Source of the DNA: Herbihabitans rhizosphaerae
GTDB lineage: Bacteria; Actinomycetota; Actinomycetes; Mycobacteriales; Pseudonocardiaceae
Length of the DNA: 64,000 nucleotides
Direction of reading: 5' to 3'
Assembly: GCF_004216555.1 (NCBI RefSeq)
Contig: NZ_SGWQ01000011.1
Location: 1 to 64,000 of the forward strand
Shown here: piece by piece, positions 41,878-51,024 of the stretch
How the letters are laid out: the number at the start of each line of letters is the position of its first letter
Numbering within the stretch: the stretch's first letter is position 1
The notes under the pieces: model-generated
The model's input: the letters and a program-made list of their open reading frames with translations, nothing else
Database searches by the model: none
What the model was told of the DNA's origin: nothing
Program-made: the position numbers and the translations under genes

Positions 41878-43608
41878 TCAGTTGACGCACCCTGGGGAGT
41901 TCGGCTGGGCCGCCATGGCCGGGCCGTTGAGCTGCAGCAGCGGCTCGGGTGCGAGGCGGTTGCCGCCACCGGTGGCCTTGTCCTTGCCCAGCAGCACGAC
42001 CACCTTGCCCTTGCTCAGGCTGGTGTCCTGTTCGAGCGCGAAGCCGCCGCCCAGCGCCGCGGCGACCCGCTCGGCGCTGGCCCGGTCGCCCTTGGCGTAC
42101 TGGATCGCCGACTTGGACCGCGACTTCGCGGTGTCCGCGGTGCCGCCGGTGAAGCCCTGGTTGGTCAGCTCGGTCAGGATCCGGTTGGCGAGCCCGTCCA
42201 CGGTGGTCGTGTTGCGCACGTCGACGGTGATCGCCGCGTTCTGCGCGTTGCCCGGTGGCGTCGACGAGGTGGGCGGCGACTCGCTCGTGGGCTGCTGGCC
42301 GCCGAGCATGCTCTTGAAAAAGCCCTGGACGTCGCGTGGGATGACCTCGATCGCGTCGCCGTCCGAGGTGTTCAGATCGAGCCGCCCATGTGGGACCGTC
42401 CTGAAATCGACGTTGCCGCCGCTGATGGTCTGCATCTTGGTGGCGAAGTCGATCACGTTCCAGTTCTTGTCCAGCACCACCGACTTGCGCACCGCATCGG
42501 CCAGTGCCGTCCGCTTGTCGGAGTCGGTGAGCGTGCCGCTGGACAGCACCTTCTTCGCCATTCCGCTCATGAACACCTGCTGGCGCACGATCCGGTCCAG
42601 GTCGCCGTTGGGCAGGCCGTGTCGCTGCCGGACGAACGCCAGCGCCTGCGCGCCCTGCAGGATCTGTTGGCCGGCCGGGAACTTCGCGCCGGAGTAGCGG
42701 TCGTTCACCGGTCCGTTGAGGCACACGTCGATTCCGCCGATCGCCTTGCTGATGTCGTAGAACCCGAGCAGGTTGACCGCGGCATAGTGGTCGATGGTCA
42801 CGCCGGTGAGCTTCTGCAGGGTGCCGATCAGGGTTTTCGCGCCGACCTGGTTGGAGCGCACCTCCAGGTCTGCCTGGTCGGTGACGCCCTCCTTGCGCAG
42901 CTTCTCCATGCCGGCGAGCTTGGCCCTGGCGTACGCAGAGTTGATCTTGTGTCGTCCGAAGCCGGGACTTTCGTTGCCGACCGGGGGGATCTCCACGTAG
43001 GAGTCGCGCGGGAAGGACACGCCGATGGCCTTCGAGCCGTCGTTCGGGATCCGCACCAGGATCAGCGTGTCGGTGTTCAGCTCGCCGTCGGACTGGCCCG
43101 CGCTCAGCTCGGCCAGCTTCTCCTTCGGCAGCGGCTTGCCCTGCGCGTCGGTGCGGCTGTCCATGCCGACCAGCAGGATGTCCACCGCGCCGTCGGCCGG
43201 ACGCTCGCCGCCACCGCCCTCGCCGATCACGTCGGCGGTGGTGAATCCGCCGGTCGTGTCCGCGTACACGCCCCAGTAGTAGCCGGTGAACGCGAGCACC
43301 AGCGCCGACACCAGCCCGAGCACGGTCTTGCCGCCGGTCAGGGCGTTGCGCCGGCCGGGGCTGATCGGTTTGGGGCGCGCCGGTGCCGGCTGGCGGGGGC
43401 GCTCCGACGGCCGCGGCTCCCAGCGCGCGTCGGTCGGACGGCGGCGCGGCTGCGGTGCGGCGCCCCGACCCGGTTGACCGCCGGGCTGGCCACCCGGCGG
43501 AGGCTGGCGGCGGCCGGGAGGCGGCGGACCGGCGTCACGTGTCGACGGCACCCGCGGTCGAGCCGGGCGGCCTTGGTTGCCCCCGGGCCTCGGCGGCCGG
43601 TTGTCCAC
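41878..43608 (-). CDS. LytR-CpsA-Psr (LCP) family cell-wall ligase
   Basis: A 576-residue membrane-anchored protein. It begins with a ~85-residue Pro/Arg-rich cytoplasmic region and one membrane helix (about residues 93-113, TVLGLVSALVLAFTGYYWG). An LCP domain follows (VDILLVGMDSR, LNTDTLILVRIP, GVSFPRDSYVEIP, RHKINSAYA, FVRQRHGLPNGDLDRIVRQQ), with the Arg/Asp residues that bind polyprenyl pyrophosphate. A C-terminal LytR_C domain of ~90 residues (ITVDVRNTTTVDGLANRI) completes it. It transfers glycopolymers such as arabinogalactan or teichoic acid to peptidoglycan. GTG 43608 follows GGGAGGAGGAC. It is next to the phospholipase A2/acyltransferase gene, in keeping with an envelope cluster. Confidence 0.95.
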   Translation of the reverse strand: MDNRPPRPGGNQGRPARPRVPSTRDAGPPPPGRRQPPPGGQPGGQPGRGAAPQPRRRPTDARWEPRPSERPRQPAPARPKPISPGRRNALTGGKTVLGLVSALVLAFTGYYWGVYADTTGGFTTADVIGEGGGGERPADGAVDILLVGMDSRTDAQGKPLPKEKLAELSAGQSDGELNTDTLILVRIPNDGSKAIGVSFPRDSYVEIPPVGNESPGFGRHKINSAYARAKLAGMEKLRKEGVTDQADLEVRSNQVGAKTLIGTLQKLTGVTIDHYAAVNLLGFYDISKAIGGIDVCLNGPVNDRYSGAKFPAGQQILQGAQALAFVRQRHGLPNGDLDRIVRQQVFMSGMAKKVLSSGTLTDSDKRTALADAVRKSVVLDKNWNVIDFATKMQTISGGNVDFRTVPHGRLDLNTSDGDAIEVIPRDVQGFFKSMLGGQQPTSESPPTSSTPPGNAQNAAITVDVRNTTTVDGLANRILTELTNQGFTGGTADTAKSRSKSAIQYAKGDRASAERVAAALGGGFALEQDTSLSKGKVVVLLGKDKATGGGNRLAPEPLLQLNGPAMAAQPNSPGCVN

Positions 43609-43788
43609 TCGTCCTCCTCCCGTCGGGTTAGCCCGCGACTGTGAGCGATCATCCCTGTTGTCGTGACGCGTGCGTTACCCACCCCTGGTACCCGGTGAGA
43701 CGTGGCGGACGCGCCCGAGGTTGTCCGTAGGGTGGCACAAGTCGCATCCGCCGATGGGCCATACCGCGCAACCACGGCGTGCCGCCGG

Positions 43789-45933
43789 TCACGGTGCCGC
43801 GGTCTGGACCGCCGGTTCGGTGACCCCGAGTCGCAGCACGATACCCGCCGTGACCAGCATGATCGCCGCCGCGCCAGCGTGCACCGCGATGCCGAGCGCG
43901 GAGTCCGTGGTGATCGCCAGCGCGGCCGCGGCGAACGAGGACAGCAGCCACACCCGCGCGCGCCAGGCCAGGTCGGTGCGCACCACGTGCAGCAGGTACC
44001 AGCCGAGCAGCACGTGCACCAGGTTGTGCATGGGGCTGGACGGCAGCCCGAGCACGGTCGGCGCCGGCGCGCCGGTGAGTCCGCAGACCGCGAACGCCAG
44101 GATGCCGAGCGTGCCGAACCCGACCCCGAGTGCCGCGGCCACCACGTCGGCGGCCGATCTCGGGCGGCGCGCGGTGACCGCGGCCGGCCGGTGCCGCTCG
44201 AACCAGCGGAACGCGATCACCGCGGGCAGTGCCACCAGCGCGAGCGCCACCAGGGTGCGCGGCCGCAGCAGCCAGGTGACGCCGGTCGTGGGCAGCGTGT
44301 CCGCCCGGATCGCGGCGACCAGGCCCACGACGGCCATCAGCACGGCGACGTAGCCCAGGTAGGCGGTCATCGGCGCGGCGCGCACGATCTCCAGCGGTCG
44401 CCAGGTGACCGGCCGGACGGCGTGCCGGCGGCCCAGGGTGTACAGCGCGGCGAGTTGGGCCGTGCCGAGCAGCAGCACGCACAGCGGCGAGGGGGCGAGC
44501 GAGGTGACCGCACCGGTCGGCACCGTGATCAGCATCGCCGACGCGCCGCCGACCGTGGTCAGCAGCACCAGCCCGGCCGACGCCAGCGCACCGGTGACGG
44601 CCAGTGTCACCACTGGCAGCCGGGCCAGCGTGCCGTGCGCGAACGCGAGCTGCGCGAACAGCACGGCGAGCACCACGTCCCCCGCACCGCCGGCGGCACC
44701 AGTGGCCGCCGACTCGGTCAGCCAGTCGACCAGCGCCACGAGCAGCGCCAGCGCGCCGGGCACCAGCAGACCCAGCCGCTCGTGCAGCCAGCCGAGTACC
44801 GGGGTGACCGCGACCGTGATCAGGTACAGGCCGAGCAGCCACAGCGGCTGCACGACGATCCGCCCCACCGTGGTGACCGCCGTGTCCGGCGCGCCGAGCA
44901 GCTCCAGTGACAGCGGCACGACGAGCCAGGCGGCGAGGAACGCGAACGCCGGACGGATCAGCCAGCCGGTGCGCGCGGCGAGGTAGCCGCCGTAGCCGGC
45001 GCCGGCCGCCTGCGCGTCCCGCCAGCTGATCAGGTTCGCGTGTCCGCCCGCGAAGAAGAACACCGGCGCGAGCTGCAGCAGCCAGGTCAGCGGCCACAGC
45101 CAGCCGGGCACGCCGGCACCGCCCCAGTGGGCCAGCGCCAGGGCCGACTCGCCGAGCACGATGCCGGCCAGGCTGATCGTGCGGGCGTGGGTGAACCGGC
45201 CGGCCGGCGGCGGGGTGACCGGGAGCGCGGCGCCGCGAAGTCCGGGCAGCCGGCGGGGCATCCGGATCCGGGTGAGCAGCAGGATCGCGGCCATGATCAG
45301 CGCGATCGTCCACGGCTCGACCGGCGCGTGCACCGGCGGTCCCCAGCGCTGGTGCCAGGAGTTGACCACCAGCCCCACCGAGTACAGCGACGCCACGACC
45401 TGGCACAGCTCGGCCGAGGAGCGCGGGTTGGTGTCGCAGCGGCCGTGCATGTCGGCGGACAGCTTGTCGTCCAGTGCGCGGCGCAGCCGCGGGTCCAGGG
45501 TCTGGCCCTTGGCGTAGGAGTAGCGCAGCAGGTCGTACCCGAGATCGTGCGCCTTGCAGCCGACCGAGTAGTCCCAGCGGGTGTTGTCGTCGCCCCACGG
45601 TGTCGAGCAGCCGCCGTCCACGTGCACCGCGCGCGTGGTGCCGTCCGGGGCGGGCAGGTGCACCGGGGTCACGCCGGTCACCGTGGTGAAGTCTGCCGGC
45701 AGCTCGGTGATCGGGTCGCGGCCGGACTCGGGATGCAGCAGCGCGTCGATCGCGCGGGTGGCGGCGATGGTGTCCGCCGTCGGCGGGGTGGGAGTCGGTG
45801 CCTCCGACCGGGAGGCGATCACGCCGAAGCCCAGCACCGCGAGGGTGACCGCGATCAGCCACAGCGATCTCGGCAGACGGGGGAGCGGCCACCGCGCGGA
45901 GAGGTGCGCGGGGTCCTCGGGCGCCGTGATCAC
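43789..45933 (-). CDS. phospholipase A2-like domain fused to a membrane acyltransferase-like domain
   Basis: A 714-residue membrane protein with an unusual layout. After an N-terminal signal-anchor (LWLIAVTLAVLGFGVIA) comes a ~130-residue extracytoplasmic domain with the prokaryotic phospholipase A2 pattern: GGCSTPW, then CKAHDLGYD with the catalytic His-Asp pair, and further Cys residues (RCDTN, ELCQVV) for disulfides. The remaining ~490 residues are polytopic (about 12-14 helices) and resemble an acyltransferase-3 membrane domain (VFFFAGGHANL) followed by a C-terminal helix bundle (MHNLVHVLLGWYLLHVV). The combination suggests release and re-use of acyl chains at the outer membrane face. ATG 45933 lacks a strong ribosome binding site. 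Confidence 0.82.
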   Translation of the reverse strand: MITAPEDPAHLSARWPLPRLPRSLWLIAVTLAVLGFGVIASRSEAPTPTPPTADTIAATRAIDALLHPESGRDPITELPADFTTVTGVTPVHLPAPDGTTRAVHVDGGCSTPWGDDNTRWDYSVGCKAHDLGYDLLRYSYAKGQTLDPRLRRALDDKLSADMHGRCDTNPRSSAELCQVVASLYSVGLVVNSWHQRWGPPVHAPVEPWTIALIMAAILLLTRIRMPRRLPGLRGAALPVTPPPAGRFTHARTISLAGIVLGESALALAHWGGAGVPGWLWPLTWLLQLAPVFFFAGGHANLISWRDAQAAGAGYGGYLAARTGWLIRPAFAFLAAWLVVPLSLELLGAPDTAVTTVGRIVVQPLWLLGLYLITVAVTPVLGWLHERLGLLVPGALALLVALVDWLTESAATGAAGGAGDVVLAVLFAQLAFAHGTLARLPVVTLAVTGALASAGLVLLTTVGGASAMLITVPTGAVTSLAPSPLCVLLLGTAQLAALYTLGRRHAVRPVTWRPLEIVRAAPMTAYLGYVAVLMAVVGLVAAIRADTLPTTGVTWLLRPRTLVALALVALPAVIAFRWFERHRPAAVTARRPRSAADVVAAALGVGFGTLGILAFAVCGLTGAPAPTVLGLPSSPMHNLVHVLLGWYLLHVVRTDLAWRARVWLLSSFAAAALAITTDSALGIAVHAGAAAIMLVTAGIVLRLGVTEPAVQTAAP

Positions 45934-45958
45934 GGCGCGGGAGTCGTCGAGCGCCGAG

Positions 45959-47278
45959 TCACCTGTCGGAGGTTACCCCGTGTGACGCGTCCTGGTCCCC
46001 GGATATCGCGAGCTGTGACGCGGGCGCCATCCGCACCTGGTTGCGGCCGTTCTCCTTGGCCTCGTAGACAGCCGCGTCGGCCGCCTGGATCAGGCCGTCC
46101 AGGGTGTCGGCGTCGGTCGGGTAGACGGCGACGCCGATCGACGTGGTGCGGTCCGCGACCTCGATCGGCTCGCCCATTTTGTCCGTGGTGGTGACGCGCA
46201 GCTCGGCGATCGTGCCGCGAAGGCGCTCCGCCGCGATGGCCGCCTCGTGCTCTCGCATGCCGGGCAGCAGCAGCACGAACTCCTCGCCGCCGAACCGGCC
46301 GATGGTGTCCGCGGGCCGGGTCTCACCGCGCAGTGTTTCGCCGACACCGCGCAGCACGTCGTCGCCCGCCGGATGCCCCCAGGTGTCGTTGATCGCCTTG
46401 AAATGGTCGAGATCCACCATCAGAAGCGCGAACCGGCCGTTTCCCCGGCTCGCCCGCTCGAACTCGCGCAGCGCGGAGTCCCGCCATCCGCGCATGTTCA
46501 GCAGGCCGGTCTTCGAGTCGGTCCGCACGTCGACCTGAAGTTGTCTTATGTCCGCGATTCGGTCGCCGAGCACTCCCACCAGTACCATCACCGCCAACAC
46601 TGCAGGGGCATTGATCAGCAGGACGGCTGTGATGATTCCTAGTGCGACCGTTGTCAACTCCAGCTCGTTGTCCTCCTTGGTGCCGAGCACGGTCGCCCAG
46701 GAGAGCTTCGTGGTGGACAGCGCGATCGCGCCGCCGATCACGATCGCCTGGATGGCCACGTACACGAGCGCGACCACCGCGAGGATGCCCAACTCGCGCA
46801 GTGAGTCCAACCAGCCGAGGTCGATCCAGTGGCGGTCACCCGACAGGCGAAGCAGCCCGTCGGCGGCGACTGTCGCGAGCACCGTGCCCGCCGCGGAGAA
46901 GGTGAACCGGTACAGCGGCCTCCGAACAATGAACCAGCGCTGAGCGCGGGTGATCAGAATCAGCAGCAACGTGAGTGGCAGCGGCAGCACGAGAACCGCC
47001 GGAAACGCCCAGATGGTCACCAGGCCGATGTGCGTGGTCGGCTTACGCCGCCGCCGGTTCTCTTCGTGGCGGCGGGACACCTGCAGGTGCACCACGGCGC
47101 ACAGGGCGAGTGCCACCAGCCGGCCCCAGTCCTGTGTGGTCGGGTTTCTGCTGGTCAGCGCCGCGACGATGGCGCCGCTGACCGCGAAGAGGTCCAGCAG
47201 AACCACGTACCAGACGACTCGGCGTGGCTGTGACCACAACGCCCAGGTACGCAAGTGCGCGGCAATTGGGCGCAGCAT
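45959..47278 (-). CDS. diguanylate cyclase (GGDEF) membrane protein
   Basis: A ~439-residue membrane-bound diguanylate cyclase. The N-terminal ~240 residues hold about six membrane helices ([38 protein letters not shown] and others), forming an integral sensor of the MASE type. The GGDEF domain follows with [12 protein letters not shown], the metal Asp in [12 protein letters not shown], and the active-site GGEEF. It should make c-di-GMP, a developmental regulator in actinomycetes. No I-site RxxD is obvious. The frame stays open to GTG 47437, which would add a 53-residue Arg/Pro-rich tail; I chose ATG 47278, preceded by GGACAG. The gene ends 25 bases before the start of the phospholipase fusion gene. 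Confidence 0.92.
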   Translation of the reverse strand: MLRPIAAHLRTWALWSQPRRVVWYVVLLDLFAVSGAIVAALTSRNPTTQDWGRLVALALCAVVHLQVSRRHEENRRRRKPTTHIGLVTIWAFPAVLVLPLPLTLLLILITRAQRWFIVRRPLYRFTFSAAGTVLATVAADGLLRLSGDRHWIDLGWLDSLRELGILAVVALVYVAIQAIVIGGAIALSTTKLSWATVLGTKEDNELELTTVALGIITAVLLINAPAVLAVMVLVGVLGDRIADIRQLQVDVRTDSKTGLLNMRGWRDSALREFERASRGNGRFALLMVDLDHFKAINDTWGHPAGDDVLRGVGETLRGETRPADTIGRFGGEEFVLLLPGMREHEAAIAAERLRGTIAELRVTTTDKMGEPIEVADRTTSIGVAVYPTDADTLDGLIQAADAAVYEAKENGRNQVRMAPASQLAISGDQDASHGVTSDR

Positions 47279-47593
47279 CTGTCCAGCTTGGCACGAAAGA
47301 GTCAAAATCGTACGTACCGGTCGTTCCTCGCGGCCGGCGGGTCGTCCTGCCACAGCCACCCGGGCGGCAGGTTCGGTTCTCGCCGCCTCGGCGGTGGGGG
47401 CCGGCCGTCGTTCAGGCAGGTCGTCCAGCCAGCTCACGCCGCGGCGCCCACGCGTGCCGCGCCGGTCCCCCGAGAGGTGGTGAGACCCTGTGGTCGAGCG
47501 TGACTGGTGATCTTTAGCTCGCGTCGTCGGTTGGGGGTCACACCACGAGGAGGTTTCTGATGCGCGTCGAACGTGACTGGTGAAGCGACCTTT
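47279..47593. other. gap upstream of the diguanylate cyclase with a possible mini-ORF
   Basis: No full gene is supported. A 7-codon plus-strand ORF, MRVERDW (47560-47583), follows a strong AGGAGG. The related GTCGAGCGTGACTGGTGA occurs 72 bases earlier at about 47494-47511, so the unit is duplicated. It could be a leader peptide or a leftover of a lost gene. The MFS gene converges on it from the right. Confidence 0.4.
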
Positions 47594-48805
47594 CTATCCA
47601 TTAGTCGCAAGGCTCAGATTTTCGTTGCTGAGTCGGTGCCAGGCCACTGCCGCTGGCACGGCTATCAGGATTCCCACACCGCCGGCGAGGGCGATGGTCA
47701 TCGCCGGTCCGATGCCTTCCGCAACGGCGCCACCCAGAGCCACCCCCACGCCCTGGGCGACCCGAAGCCCGGTGCGCGCGATGCCGATCGCGCCGCCGCG
47801 CACCTCGTCGGGCACCCATGTGTTGAACATGGCGATCACGGTGATCTGGTAGGCCCCGACCGCGCCGGACAGCATCAGCAGCAGCAGTGCGACCGGCAGG
47901 CTCGGTTTGAGCGCGAACACGGTCAGCAGGGCCAGCGCCGTGACCGCGAGAATGCCCACGATCCGCTTGCGGGTGTCCGCCGTCAGGTATCGGGACAGCA
48001 CGAACGTGCCGATCACGTATCCGAGCGGATCGGCGGCGAGCAGCCAGCCGGTGGCCGCCGCCGGCGCGTTCATCTCCGAGGCGAGCGGTGCGGCCAGACC
48101 CTCGGGCACCACGGCCAGGCCGACCAGCCACGACAGCGTGAGCAGCACCCGCACGTCGCGCCGGCCGAACGCCCACCGCGCGCCGTCGAACATCCTGGTG
48201 GCGGCGCCGCCGGCGGCCGGCCGGTCGACCACCCACCGCTGCACGATGAACGTGGTGATCGCGAAGGTCGCGGAGTTGATCGCCAGCGCCCAGTGCGCGC
48301 CGATCGCGGTGACCAGCAGGCCGCCGACCGCGAGCCCGAGCAGCATCATCGTGTTGGTGGTCATGCCGCGCAGGTCCTGGCTGCGCAGGTACATCTCGTC
48401 GTCGGTGAACACCTGTCTCGTGGTGGCGTTCTGTGCCGCGAAGAACGGCGACTGCACGACCTGGACGGTGATCAGCAGCGCGCACATGATCAGCAGGTGC
48501 GTGCCGGGAATGGCCATCAGGCCGACGAGCACGGCCTGCAGCCCGGTGCACACCACCATCACGCGCTTGCGCGGGTACTTGTCGGCGAGGTGGGACAGCC
48601 CCAGCCCGCCGGCGAGCGCCGGGAGGAAGGTCAGGGCGTACACGGCGGCGGCGGCCAGCGCGGACCGGGTGCGCTCGTACACCAGGATGGCCAGGGCCAC
48701 CTTGGCGAGCTGGTCGCCGGCCACCGATTGCGCCTCGGCCATCCAGAGCGCACGGAACTCGGTCACCGCGAGAGGCGCGGTCATCCCGGGCGCCGTTCGA
48801 CTCAC
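47594..48805 (-). CDS. major facilitator superfamily transporter
   Basis: A 403-residue protein with about 12 membrane helices and the MFS loop motif between helices 2 and 3 (LSHLADKYPRKRVMVV). It resembles drug/metabolite exporters of the DHA3-like group (PLAVTEFRALWMAEAQSVAGDQ near the start). Substrate unknown, export likely. GTG 48805 is preceded by GGGGAAG. No regulator gene is directly adjacent. A 387-base non-coding region separates it from a divergent SDR gene. Confidence 0.92.
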   Translation of the reverse strand: MSRTAPGMTAPLAVTEFRALWMAEAQSVAGDQLAKVALAILVYERTRSALAAAAVYALTFLPALAGGLGLSHLADKYPRKRVMVVCTGLQAVLVGLMAIPGTHLLIMCALLITVQVVQSPFFAAQNATTRQVFTDDEMYLRSQDLRGMTTNTMMLLGLAVGGLLVTAIGAHWALAINSATFAITTFIVQRWVVDRPAAGGAATRMFDGARWAFGRRDVRVLLTLSWLVGLAVVPEGLAAPLASEMNAPAAATGWLLAADPLGYVIGTFVLSRYLTADTRKRIVGILAVTALALLTVFALKPSLPVALLLLMLSGAVGAYQITVIAMFNTWVPDEVRGGAIGIARTGLRVAQGVGVALGGAVAEGIGPAMTIALAGGVGILIAVPAAVAWHRLSNENLSLATNG

Positions 48806-49192
48806 GTTCTACTTCCCCTCGCCTGTGTGGCAGGCGCATGCCTGTCACCGTCCCCGCGTTCGGTAACCCTAACCATCGTCCACCATGACAGCTGGTATCG
48901 CGGTCGTTACCGTTTGCCAAACAGGCCCAGCTGGATGGCGGCGTCCCTGGCTAGTGGTCACCGGCCCCTCGCACACAGTACTCAATCGGTTGGCGCGCTG
49001 TGTCCCCGATTCGTTACGCCGTGCTGAATTCGCGCACACTTCGGCCTTCCGCTCTGGTGCGGACTAATGGCCCTGACGCGTTCGCCGCACGCCCGGAACC
49101 GCTCGGCGCGACCCGCCGGAAGGTCGTCTCCTCGACCATGATCGTCGCGGAAAACTGGCGGCCCACACAGGCGTGATCAGGGAGGACGGTCG
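48806..49192. promoter_or_regulatory. divergent intergenic region, MFS/SDR
   Basis: 387 bases without a supported gene. GGTAACC at about 48860 and GTTACCG at about 48905 are short related motifs near the MFS promoter. A GGGAGGA ribosome binding site precedes the SDR ATG. I see no long inverted repeat. Confidence 0.45.
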
Positions 49193-50080
49193 ATGAGCAA
49201 CCTGGATGGCAAAGCGGTGGTGGTGACCGGAGCCGGTCGCGGGCTCGGCAGGGCGTTCGCCGTGCACGCGGCGCGCGCCGGTGCCGCGGTCGTGGTGAAC
49301 GACGTGGACGTGGAGCTGGCCTACGACGTCGTCGGGGTGATCGGCGAGGACGGCGGGTGCGCGGTGCCGAGCGGGCACTCGGTGGCCGATCCGGCGCAGG
49401 CCGCGGCGATCGTGGATCTCTGCGTGAAGGAGTACGGCACGATCGACGGGCTGGTGAACAACGCGGGCCTCAACTACGAGGCGCTGCCCTGGGAGGAGGA
49501 CCTCGATCAGGCCAGGGAGCTGATCGAGGTGAACGTGCTCGGTGTGGTGCACACCGGGGTGGCCGCCGTTCGGGCGATGGTGGAGCGCGGCGGCGGCGCG
49601 ATCGTGAACGTGTCCTCCGGCGCGTCGCTCGGCCAGCGCAAGCTCGGCGTGTACGCGGCCAGCAAGGGCGCGGTGGCGTCGCTGACCTACTCGTGGGCGC
49701 TGGACCTGGAGGATTCCGGGATCCGGGTGAACGCGGTCTGCCCGCTCGCGCACACCAGGATGGTGCGCAAGAGCGAGCGGGCGCTGCGCGACTGCCCGCC
49801 GGACCGCACGCCGGACCGGATCGCGCCGCTGGTGCTCTACTTGCTGAGCGACCGGGCGCAGGGCATCACCGGGCAGATGATCCGGTGCAACGGCCCGCAG
49901 CTGCACATCGTCGGCCAGCCGCACCTCAAGCAGCCGATACTGGAGCGGGAGACCTGGGACGCGCGGAGTGTCGAGCGCGCGTTCGACGAGGTCTTCCACG
50001 CTCATCTGGAAAACTACGGGCTGGAGAAGCGGGTGCCGCCGAGGCTGCGGGAGTGGCTGGCTCCCAGCGCGGCGGGGTAA
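49193..50080 (+). CDS. short-chain dehydrogenase/reductase
   Basis: A 295-residue SDR. It has the cofactor motif VVTGAGRGLGRAF, an Asp after beta-2 (VVVNDVDV) that indicates NAD(H), NNAG (VNNAGLNY), the catalytic Ser in VNVSSGASLG, and Tyr/Lys in YAASKGA. The ~45 residues after the usual end (IVGQPHLKQPILERETWDARSVERAFDEV, in parts) are like those of the 3-hydroxyacyl-CoA dehydrogenase-type SDRs of actinobacteria. ATG 49193 follows GGGAGGA. It stands alone; the substrate is probably an acyl-CoA or steroid-like alcohol, by family only. Confidence 0.92.
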   Translation: MSNLDGKAVVVTGAGRGLGRAFAVHAARAGAAVVVNDVDVELAYDVVGVIGEDGGCAVPSGHSVADPAQAAAIVDLCVKEYGTIDGLVNNAGLNYEALPWEEDLDQARELIEVNVLGVVHTGVAAVRAMVERGGGAIVNVSSGASLGQRKLGVYAASKGAVASLTYSWALDLEDSGIRVNAVCPLAHTRMVRKSERALRDCPPDRTPDRIAPLVLYLLSDRAQGITGQMIRCNGPQLHIVGQPHLKQPILERETWDARSVERAFDEVFHAHLENYGLEKRVPPRLREWLAPSAAG

Positions 50081-50167
50081 CCCGGCGAACCGGGGACGTA
50101 ACCACAGGGCCGGCGCGCCGTTGATTGGGCGACGACGTCGTCACGGTACCGCTCATGGGGGGTTGTC

Positions 50168-50944
50168 GTGTTGTTTCATGTGCTCGGGCGGCTGGAGGTG
50201 CGCACCACCTCCGGGCATCCCGTCGCGCTGGACGACCCGCTGCTGCGCCGGCTGCTGCTGGTGCTGTTACATCGCGGCGACCAGTGGACCGGGGTGGAGC
50301 ATCTGGCCGACGCGCTGTGGAATCGCCACCCGCCGCCGGAGGCCGTGGACCTGATCACCGAGGCCGTCCGGTCGCTGCGCCGCGATCTTCCCGTGCGGGT
50401 GGACGGCGGCTGCCGGATCGAGGACGGGCGCGGCGGGTACCGGCTGCGCGCCGCGCGCGACGAGGTGGACAAGTCGATCTTCATCGACCTGGCCGCCATC
50501 GGCGCCCGCGCGATGGTGCGCCTCGACCCGGCCACCGCGACCACCGCACTGCGCGCCGCGCTCGCGTTATGGGTGCCCGACGCGCTGGAGGGCGAGGACA
50601 TCCCGGCGCTGACCGACGAGTTCACCGTGCTGGCCGACGCGCGCTACGCGGTGCGCGCGGACCTGGTCGAGGCGCTGCACTCGCTCGGCGCGCACACGGA
50701 CTCGGTGCCGATCCTGTCGGCGATGGTGGCGGGGCGGCCGGCCAGGCAGCCGGCGTGGTGTCACCTCGTGCGCGCGCTGCGCCGGGCGGGCCGGCCGGAC
50801 GAGGCGATCGACGCGTACCTGCGGGCGTGTGCCGCGCTGGCCGAGGCGGGGGTCGAGCCCGGCGTGGAGTTGCGGACCGCTCACCTCGCCACCCTCACCG
50901 GTCAGCCGGACCAGTCCGGCCAGGTGGCGGTGGGCGTCCAATGA
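50168..50944 (+). CDS. BTAD-containing winged-helix regulator
   Basis: A 258-residue protein similar to the N-terminal half of SARP-type regulators. Residues ~1-95 look like an OmpR-type winged helix (LFHVLGRLEVRT, LLLVLLHRGDQWTGVEHLADALW, RSLRRDLPVRV, GGYRL). Residues ~100-240 form a bacterial transcriptional activation domain (DLVEALHSLGAHTDSVPILSAMV, HLVRALRRAGRPDEAIDAYLRAC). It lacks ATPase or TPR extensions. GTG 50168 follows GGGGGG. The gene is 80 bases before the wax-ester synthase gene on the same strand and may control lipid storage or be co-transcribed with it. Confidence 0.85.
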   Translation: MLFHVLGRLEVRTTSGHPVALDDPLLRRLLLVLLHRGDQWTGVEHLADALWNRHPPPEAVDLITEAVRSLRRDLPVRVDGGCRIEDGRGGYRLRAARDEVDKSIFIDLAAIGARAMVRLDPATATTALRAALALWVPDALEGEDIPALTDEFTVLADARYAVRADLVEALHSLGAHTDSVPILSAMVAGRPARQPAWCHLVRALRRAGRPDEAIDAYLRACAALAEAGVEPGVELRTAHLATLTGQPDQSGQVAVGVQ

Positions 50945-50948
50945 GGAC

Positions 50949-50963
50949 TGTCCACAGTGGACA
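50949..50963. repeat. intergenic copy of the GTCCAC-N-GTGGAC palindrome
   Basis: TGTCCAC and GTGGACA are perfect arms around a single A. It sits between the BTAD and wax-ester synthase genes. Similar 13-mers of the form GTCCACNNTGGAC occur at five other places in the window, mostly inside genes. Confidence 0.6.
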
Positions 50964-51024
50964 CCGTAGTTGACGATCCGCCACTTGGGGCGCGAGGCTG
51001 AGGGCCGACCGAGGGAGTGCCGCG

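Noticed and set aside
47279-47437. 53-residue N-terminal extension of the diguanylate cyclase
   Set aside because: No ribosome binding site before GTG 47437 and the added sequence is low-complexity; the inner ATG is favoured, though not proven.
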